Positions 57,759-64,000 of a DNA stretch of 64,000 nucleotides are shown one piece after another; positions within the stretch are counted from its first letter, which is position 1, and each line of letters starts with the position of its first letter. The stretch lies in the NCBI GenBank assembly GCA_951799445.1, contig OX637295.1:21266001-21330000 (forward strand), given 5' to 3'. This DNA comes from Pseudisothecium myosuroides (Eukaryota; Streptophyta; Bryopsida; Hypnales; Lembophyllaceae). The notes beneath the pieces were generated by a model that was not told where the DNA came from, did no database searches, and saw only the letters and a list, made by a program, of their open reading frames with translations. The position numbers were made by a program, and so were the translations under genes.

Positions 57759-60224
57759 ATGGGTGACGCGGATGTAGGAGCTATGGACACGGGGGATGCG
57801 GCAGCGTCTCGGGCGCTGCAAATGGAAGGAGGCTCGCTTCCCCCGCGGAAGCGATTGCTGGCAGGGTTGAAGCTGAATGGGTTGCTGGCGACGTCGCCCC
57901 CCCCGGTGGTGTCTCCCACTGTGGAATCGGGAGTGCGCAAGGGCGAGGAGGGGTGCATGGGTTGTCATACCGTGGATAGCAACAGCTTGCGCAGAATCAA
58001 GCGAGGGGGCGTTTCCTTGCGTCTTTGCAGTGCCTGTACCCTACTTTACTCGAAGAGCATGTTCTGTCCTCATTGTTTAGTTATGTACCACGACGCGACT
58101 CTGTTAGGAGACCAGTCGATATGGCTGGTGTGCACGCGATGCAGGCGGTCGGTGCATCCTGAGTGCGAGCAGAAGCATTCGGGGAGCAAGCCGGACGCCG
58201 CGTCGTACATTTGCTTGGATTGTGTGAAACGGCCGAGAGAGGCCAATGGAGTGACTGGAATGCGGAGCAAGTCCGGTTCGGGGAGGCCGAACGAGACGGG
58301 CTCCAGCCCTGTCGATTTCGTGAGCGCAGCACTCAAGAAGCCGCGCATGCACAGAGAGCGCAGAGATCATCACGGAGACGGTTCAAGATTCGAGCGCCAC
58401 AGGCCGAGTCCGGACGCAGCGGGCGTCGCGAAAGCTTCAAGCTTAGGGCCACCAAGGAAGGTGGTGTCGTCACAAACACCACCGTTGGGGGCTGCTGCAG
58501 GAGCACCAGCACCAGCACCAGCATCGCCCCAAGAAGCAGCCGTGGCTGCGCGGAACGCCGCTACAGCTGCGGCGAAAGTAGCCGCGGCAGCGAAGGCGAA
58601 CGCCGCTGTCAAGGCGGGGGCCGCCGTGAAAGCAGCTGCAGCGGCAAAGGCCGCTCTGGAAGCTGCGGCGCTCGCTTGCAAAGCAGAAGCTGCGTGTCGG
58701 CCTGAGCTTAGAAGGAAACACGGAAACTCCGAGACCAGGTTGGGTGCCCCCGTGAGACTCCAAATCAACGTGCACTCGGAGCCGCGAAGAGAAAGGTCAG
58801 CCTCGATGAAACACGAGCGAGAGGATGGGTACGGAGGAAGACGTCCATCGGTGGACGACGAGGAGCTCGCTCGACAGCTGCACCGGGTAATCAACAGCTC
58901 CCCTCGAATCTCTCGAAGCATGACTCCGATGCGTCGGAAAAACCCGTCCGTGAAGCCCGAGACGCCGTCAAGCGGAGTGAGCAACAGCAGCGCTGAGACA
59001 GTTAGGGCTCGGCCTCGAACAAATCCATCTCCAGTAGAACCCGAGGCCCCCCACGAGCCCGAGCAGCAGCACCATCAATTCAGGCATCAGCAGACAAGGC
59101 CGCGGTCGATAACTCACAAGGAGTTTCGACGCATCGAGAGTAGGGTTTCCAGGCACGAGGTGAAAACGGCAGACGAGGGGAATGGGGAAGGCGTGCGCGG
59201 GCTGGAGCCTTCGAGTGAGCCGGAGGCTGCGTTGAGCCACATGGCTGAAGCTCAGCCAGCAGTGAAAAACGAGGCCATGGATGGCGTGATGTTCACCCCT
59301 GCGGGGGTGCACGACGACGCCAACATCTTGTTCGACGCCTTGGTGGAGGTGGACGGCGAGGGCATGCAGGCAGCGGGTGGGGGCCAGGCGAGCCACGATC
59401 GAAGGCCGGACTATTTGCAGGAGATTCTCGAGGCCGCAGTGCTGTCGGACGCTGGTATGTTCAATGATGGCACAACCCACGCGGTCTCTGATCTGGACAT
59501 CGTAAGGCCAGAGCCTGGAACTCCAGAGCAAGGGCAGGAGCCTCTTGAAACGTCCGGCTTGCAGAGCGAGGCTGTGACAAAGGACGCGGAGGGGGAGTCA
59601 GGGGATGCAATGAAAGAAATGGCCGGGGAGGTAACGGTTGCAGTGGCCGGCGACGCAGTGGCCACAGAGGCAGGTGATGCAACGGCTGGAGAGGCAACAG
59701 ACATAATGACTGGGGAAGCGACTGACTCAGTGGCTGCGGAGGTAGCTGACTCAAAGGCTGGGGAGGCAGCTGACTCAATGGCTGCGGAGGTAGCTGACTC
59801 AATGGCTGGGGAAGCAGCTGGCACAATGGCTGCGGAGGTGATGCCTTCGGGGCACAATGAAGGGAACGGTTCAGCTGTTGTACATGATGTAGAGATGCAA
59901 GAGGTAGGCAGTGTTGATGCAACCCAAATGGGTGAGGAAGACGGAACTATGCCTGAACCGTTGAGTACAAGCGGAGCCAGGGTGGAGGAGAGCTCAGGTG
60001 GCGAAGCAGCACCGGAAGAAATGAAAATTGAAGCGGATGCGATCACGTCCAGCCCGGTGGGAGCTGGAGTGCCCTCGGAGGAGCTCAAGCCAGATGCGTC
60101 TGAAAGTGAAGCGCAAGCAGCGTCAGGGGTGACGGCAACGGGGTCGGCATCTCAGCAGAGTAAGCTGAAGGGAATTCCTGGTTGTTTGCTAGTAATGAGG
60201 CTTTTGCAATGGGAACAAGTGTAA
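57759..60224 (+). CDS. Large PHD-finger protein with Ala-rich and repeat regions (821 aa)
   Basis: The PHD finger is C4HC3: Cys103, Cys106, Cys125, Cys128, His133, Cys136, Cys152, Cys155. Two more Cys pairs (66/69 and 90/93) precede it and may form an extra zinc site. PHD fingers typically read histone H3 tails, so a chromatin role in the nucleus is likely. Residues about 258-313 are a nearly pure Ala/Lys segment. Residues about 620-694 are imperfect repeats of D-S-M-A-(A/G)-E-(V/A)-A. Most of the rest is low-complexity, Pro/Ser/Glu-rich and probably disordered. The ORF is a single exon as read. The last 20 residues may be intronic, because CAGA/GTAAGC at about 60158 could be a donor. Telo-box-like motifs lie upstream. 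The exact family is not recognised. Confidence 0.85.
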   Translation: MGDADVGAMDTGDAAASRALQMEGGSLPPRKRLLAGLKLNGLLATSPPPVVSPTVESGVRKGEEGCMGCHTVDSNSLRRIKRGGVSLRLCSACTLLYSKSMFCPHCLVMYHDATLLGDQSIWLVCTRCRRSVHPECEQKHSGSKPDAASYICLDCVKRPREANGVTGMRSKSGSGRPNETGSSPVDFVSAALKKPRMHRERRDHHGDGSRFERHRPSPDAAGVAKASSLGPPRKVVSSQTPPLGAAAGAPAPAPASPQEAAVAARNAATAAAKVAAAAKANAAVKAGAAVKAAAAAKAALEAAALACKAEAACRPELRRKHGNSETRLGAPVRLQINVHSEPRRERSASMKHEREDGYGGRRPSVDDEELARQLHRVINSSPRISRSMTPMRRKNPSVKPETPSSGVSNSSAETVRARPRTNPSPVEPEAPHEPEQQHHQFRHQQTRPRSITHKEFRRIESRVSRHEVKTADEGNGEGVRGLEPSSEPEAALSHMAEAQPAVKNEAMDGVMFTPAGVHDDANILFDALVEVDGEGMQAAGGGQASHDRRPDYLQEILEAAVLSDAGMFNDGTTHAVSDLDIVRPEPGTPEQGQEPLETSGLQSEAVTKDAEGESGDAMKEMAGEVTVAVAGDAVATEAGDATAGEATDIMTGEATDSVAAEVADSKAGEAADSMAAEVADSMAGEAAGTMAAEVMPSGHNEGNGSAVVHDVEMQEVGSVDATQMGEEDGTMPEPLSTSGARVEESSGGEAAPEEMKIEADAITSSPVGAGVPSEELKPDASESEAQAASGVTATGSASQQSKLKGIPGCLLVMRLLQWEQV

Positions 60225-61450
60225 ATGAAGGTTGCTAGATTGGTGACTTGGTTACCGAATGCTTTATATGCCGTCACTTTGTATAGGGGTCTCTCGTGAG
60301 TATTCTGTGGCAGGTTTTGAATTTTTGGGATCAGCTCTTCGTGATTCTTTGTGTTTGTATGTGGATTTGATGATTGTTAGATGGCGATCTTGAAGGTCGG
60401 ACCAAGTCAACCGGAGTTGCAGTTGCAGCAGTTATGGCTAATTTCTGAAAAATTGGTTTCTACGTGTTGGTGTGCAGGTGGTTGATCATGTTTTCTGTTT
60501 GGAGGATGGCTTTTTCCCTTTTCCGTCACGCACCGTTGTGCAATCTTCAAATCTCTTTCGAGATTATCCAGGAACCTGTCTTCGTTGGTAGCTGTCAAAT
60601 GCGACAAACAGCATGTGGTTCAATTTCCAGACTGGTCGTGGTTGCGGATGTTTAGTAGGGGTGCCTGGCATTGACGGGACAGAAGATTTGCAAGTCGAGA
60701 TCGCCTGTTGTGAAGAAGTTCCTTTGTCGGGTTTGTCTGAAAATTTGAGAACCAGTATCACGAGTAGGCCTGCGAGGGTTTGTTCCTTTCTTGGTGTATG
60801 TGTACGTAACAGCCTAGAAACTGGTCCAAAGTATTTCAGAGCTGCCTGCTGAGGAGAGATAGGATGGTCGTTCCTGATCAATTTGTATCTTACTGTGTAG
60901 AAACAGGCTCAAGTTGTTGTTGACAGGTAGGACAGATTTTTATCTGCTCTAGAGAATGGAATCAACGGACGGTGGATTTCGGGTGAGGCCGGAAGAACCT
61001 CAGAGCAAGTTTGCGTAGATTTGTATATAACTACAGTAGTGTACCATGGGTCTGGCTAGCGCGCTGGGAGGACAACTCGACGAGGCGACTGGTTTAACAT
61101 TTATTTCTGTTCTTTGCCACAAGTACTGCCGCGCAGCAATTGTAGAGTGTGGAACGGTGTGTAAAATGGATATTGTCATGTTTCTGCTTATAAAGACTTG
61201 GGGTGGTTTCCATGCCTTTCAGGTTGACGCACTTCGTGAATTATTTATGTTCTGTAAATATCTTCCCTCTTGGAAGGTGTGATTTTCTTACCCATCTCAC
61301 GTACAAGATGTTGATCAGATTGTATTGTAATGTTGTACTTACTGTTCAGCTCTTGTCTTTATGTGTTTGTTTATTAGCTCTTACCGAAAGAGGAATAAGC
61401 TTTGCCAAAGCTCATGAGGGAGGGAAGTTTGAGTAGGACCGTATATAAAA
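60225..61450 (+). other. Probable 3' untranslated region of the PHD gene
   Basis: T-rich but not as AT-rich as the repeats, with no long convincing frame. The sequence may include a further exon if the donor at about 60158 is used; one candidate acceptor is GTGTGCAG ending at 60478. Confidence 0.4.
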
Positions 61451-62222
61451 TATTGAGATTTGCTACAAGGAGAAAGCCTTTTGCAGAATACTTGTTTGGT
61501 TGTTTTTGTTATAGGAAAGTGTGACCCTTTTTTTTACTTTATGAGAAAGTTCTTGGATGGCGATTACTTCAAATTTGGTGAAGGATTGAATTTCTGCATT
61601 CATCGATCTTTTGGACCAAAAAACACTTCCATATTCATGCACTTTTCATCTAAATTTGTCAACTTCATTGACATTTTTAACAGAAGTGGAAAATTTTTGG
61701 TGGAAAAAGATTATATTTTTATCTTGTAAAAAATAGATATTTATTTTGAAATGATGCAATTTGGACCCATGGTGCCTCTCCAGGGTTGCTTGTCTGAATT
61801 GAGGTTGATGTAGACCTAGGCAATGGATGGTGTTTAGATATTAGATGGACCCTACCTTACATACAAGGTGAGCGTACCTATTACCACCCAAAATCTAGTT
61901 CCACTTTTATTTATTTGTAGTATACATTCTTGTTTTGAAATGTATTCTTGGCTACATGAGGGTGGAATTGAGATGAAAGGTACACCTTAGTTGACTAAAA
62001 CATTGCTGAGGATGCAAAACGCCCTTTGCATGACTTCAACTAAAATTATAGGATGGAAATTAATGTTTTTCATCCAATTTTTTTTTGAAGTTGTTTTGAG
62101 TACATTTTTAATAAATAGTATTGCAAATTTCCTCATTGTGGTAGTATTGACTTTTCTAAAGAAGAAGATGCTTAATTTGCAGGTCACCCTTGTGGCCATT
62201 TTTTGCTTTTTTCTCTTGATGT
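61451..62222. other. AT-rich intergenic sequence
   Basis: No gene is recognised. ACCTTACATACAAGGT at 61855-61870 is a short dyad. Confidence 0.4.
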
Positions 62223-62670
62223 GAATTCTAGCCATAAAAATGATATTTTTTGAATTTGAGGAAAATTAACGAAATGAAGCTTATCAAGTGCACTTTATGT
62301 TCCAATTGAAAATTTTGAAAATTCATAAATTTCAACATTTTATAGCAATATGAACTTCAAACCTATAACCATGGTATGGTTTGTTGATTATAGAATGATG
62401 TGGTAGCTTTGGTTTATATTGTGATGTTATATGCTATAACATACATCTATGGTGAAAATTTCAAATATTTGAAGTACATTCTATATTTGATATGAATTTT
62501 CTTCATTTTTTTCTTAAAAAATTCACAATAATTTCAAAATTTTATGATTTGCAGCAGACATATGGATTAGTCTTTGAAAAGTAAATATGAAATTTTTCAT
62601 TCATTTCCAATTGCAAAATGGTAGCAAATAGAGTGATGGACAATGAAGCTTAAAATAAGTAGTCATTGCC
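62223..62670 (+). repeat. Dispersed repeat family D, copy
   Basis: Colinear with 35965-36420; the best shared blocks are AAAATGATATTTTTTGA, GATTATAGAATGA, GGTGAAAATTTC and TTGCAAAATGG. Confidence 0.75.
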
Positions 62671-63400
62671 CATTCTTCTAGGGTTAAAATAGGCGTACTT
62701 CATCCATTGGGTTATTTTAGTTTGTATTTGAAAGCCAAGCACCCAATAGACTAAGGAGTTGAAATTCAATATTCAAAAGTAATTGAATTGAATTTTACAG
62801 AGGTCCTTTGCATTTAGGTAAACTAGTCCATTGTAGGCATAGCAATTGCTTCCCTCCATGGATATTTTCCGGCAAACTGGCAAAGTATAAATTTGTTATG
62901 GATTTTTGAAGTATGTTGTCCAAATGGCCCCAAAGAGTATTTTAATTTTGACTATCGTAGCTAAAGAATAGGGTTGGCAAAATTAAAAAAAAAATAATGT
63001 CATTTAAAAAAAAATTAATGGTTACAATAGTCGAAAAGTGAAATGAAAGTCACACTAATAATGTTGAAAACTAAATATTATTGAGTGAAATAGGGGTTTA
63101 GAGGTCCTTATAGCCAAGTCCATTGTTCTTCATTGATCCTCAATTGAAGGTATGAGATAATTTGAAGTAGGTGGGAGCTTGACTTGACTCAAAGAAAAAA
63201 CACAAAAATTGTGTTCCCAATAGAACTTTTGAACTCATTTAATCATTGTAAATCAACTTTTCTCAAAATTTGATAACTCAAAGACTATATATAATCATGT
63301 GAACTTTCACCTTTTGAATCTCATTGTTTTTTAATCTTGTTGCAATCTTGGGTTGAGTGGGAAGGAAATTGGTCGTGGACAAGCGTGCCCTATGTGACTA
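62671..63400. other. AT-rich intergenic sequence
   Basis: Nothing is recognised. Confidence 0.4.
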
Positions 63401-64000
63401 GGGGTAGTCACACCTTCTTCACTGCCCACCAATTCTTTGAAGAATGGAGATGAGGCGGTTTAGGATTGGCAGACCATTGGCAAAATACACTTTCCCTGCA
63501 AAATCTTCTCCATGTCCATTATTCTCCTCTAGAAGTGAATAATGGACAAAGTGAAGCTTTCGCAAGCGAAGAATAATTATTCTCTTGCGCCGTAGTTTCA
63601 CTTCCCTGGCGCCCCTGTGCTATTGATTTGACTGTCAATTTCACTCTACTTGTTGCATTTCTACACGGCATTCTACACCGCATGCGAGTTCTACACCTTC
63701 ATCCTACGTTTAAAACCGCGTGCATGTTCTGCACCTTGATCCTATGTTCCGCACCGGCTGCGCATTTTGCGCATCCATCTCTCCTCTTTCCAATTCTCCA
63801 CTCTCGTTCTCCATACAACAGCAAAGGGGTGTTACACCTTCTTCACCGTTTTTGGATCCTGATTGGCTCCTCTTTTCTCTCTACAAGTTCTCGTGGGACA
63901 CATGTAGCAGAGGCGACCTCACCCGCCATTACCGGAAGAATGGCCGGGTGAGTGTGTCCCGCCCCACGTCTCTGTCAAGTGAGCAACAGAATCCATCCCG
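63401..64000. other. GC-richer stretch at window edge
   Basis: Composition rises towards the end. It has a hairpin, GTCCATTATTCTCC and its inverse GTGAATAATGGAC, at 63515-63548, and repeated TTCTACACC/GTTCTGCACC motifs (63658-63760). The plus frame at 63628-63951 has no recognised domain. It could be the promoter of a gene beyond the window. Confidence 0.3.

Noticed and set aside
58163..58705. 180-codon plus-strand ORF overlapping the PHD gene in another frame
   Set aside because: Arg/Ser-rich frame shadow; the main frame has the complete PHD finger and continues through.
59411..60088. 225-codon minus ORF inside the PHD gene
   Set aside because: Antisense of the Ala/Glu repeat region; low-complexity Ser/Ala/Pro product and no motif.
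63628..63951. Gene at the right edge
   Set aside because: Open frame of 107 codons with repeated TTCTACACC-like motifs but no domain or splice evidence.

Overview
The window looks like nuclear DNA of a land plant. Four kinds of evidence point there: a pair of P/U-type (PHO80-like) cyclin genes, two Dof-like zinc-finger genes, a plant-style telo-box, and GT-AG introns in AT-rich DNA. Coding exons are GC-rich islands in very AT-rich, transposon-filled intergenic sequence. The species cannot be fixed from sequence alone. A non-seed plant such as a bryophyte is a guess based on the Tigger-type transposase and gene style.

Layout. 1-6.5 kb: cyclin gene 1 (minus strand, two exons) with a 190-bp tandem repeat upstream. 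6.8-17.9 kb: repeats, including TTAA-flanked elements, a decayed Ty3/gypsy integrase with a possible LTR, and a small inverted-repeat element. 17.9-33.8 kb: a large imperfect palindrome. Each arm is about 3.3 kb and carries one copy of a Dof-like gene pointing outward. The 9-kb spacer is packed with nested elements, including a foldback of about 1.5 kb, a SINE-like insertion and several MITEs. 34-39 kb: AT-rich repeats. 39-43.7 kb: cyclin gene 2 (minus strand, three exons proposed). 44-47.8 kb: repeats and a 49-bp minisatellite. 48.6-52.6 kb: an intact Tigger/pogo-type DDE transposase ORF with a GC-rich telo-box upstream region. 52.6-56.7 kb: repeats. 56.7-61.4 kb: a gene for a large PHD-finger protein with GC-rich leader and trailer. 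62-64 kb: repeats, then an unassigned GC-richer stretch.

The most notable theme is a family of about 930-bp elements with ends TTAA-CCCCTAAAGG...CCTTTAGGGG-TTAA, in about eight copies. One copy sits inside one arm of a smaller palindrome whose other arm keeps the unoccupied site with a single TTAA. This defines the insertion boundaries and target duplication inside the window and suggests a piggyBac-like, non-autonomous family. The second theme is the duplicated Dof-like gene: the zinc finger is identical in both copies, with an unusual C-X4-C-X21-C-X2-C spacing, while the tails have diverged. No pathway links the genes. The cyclins, Dof-like factors and PHD protein are probably independent loci.
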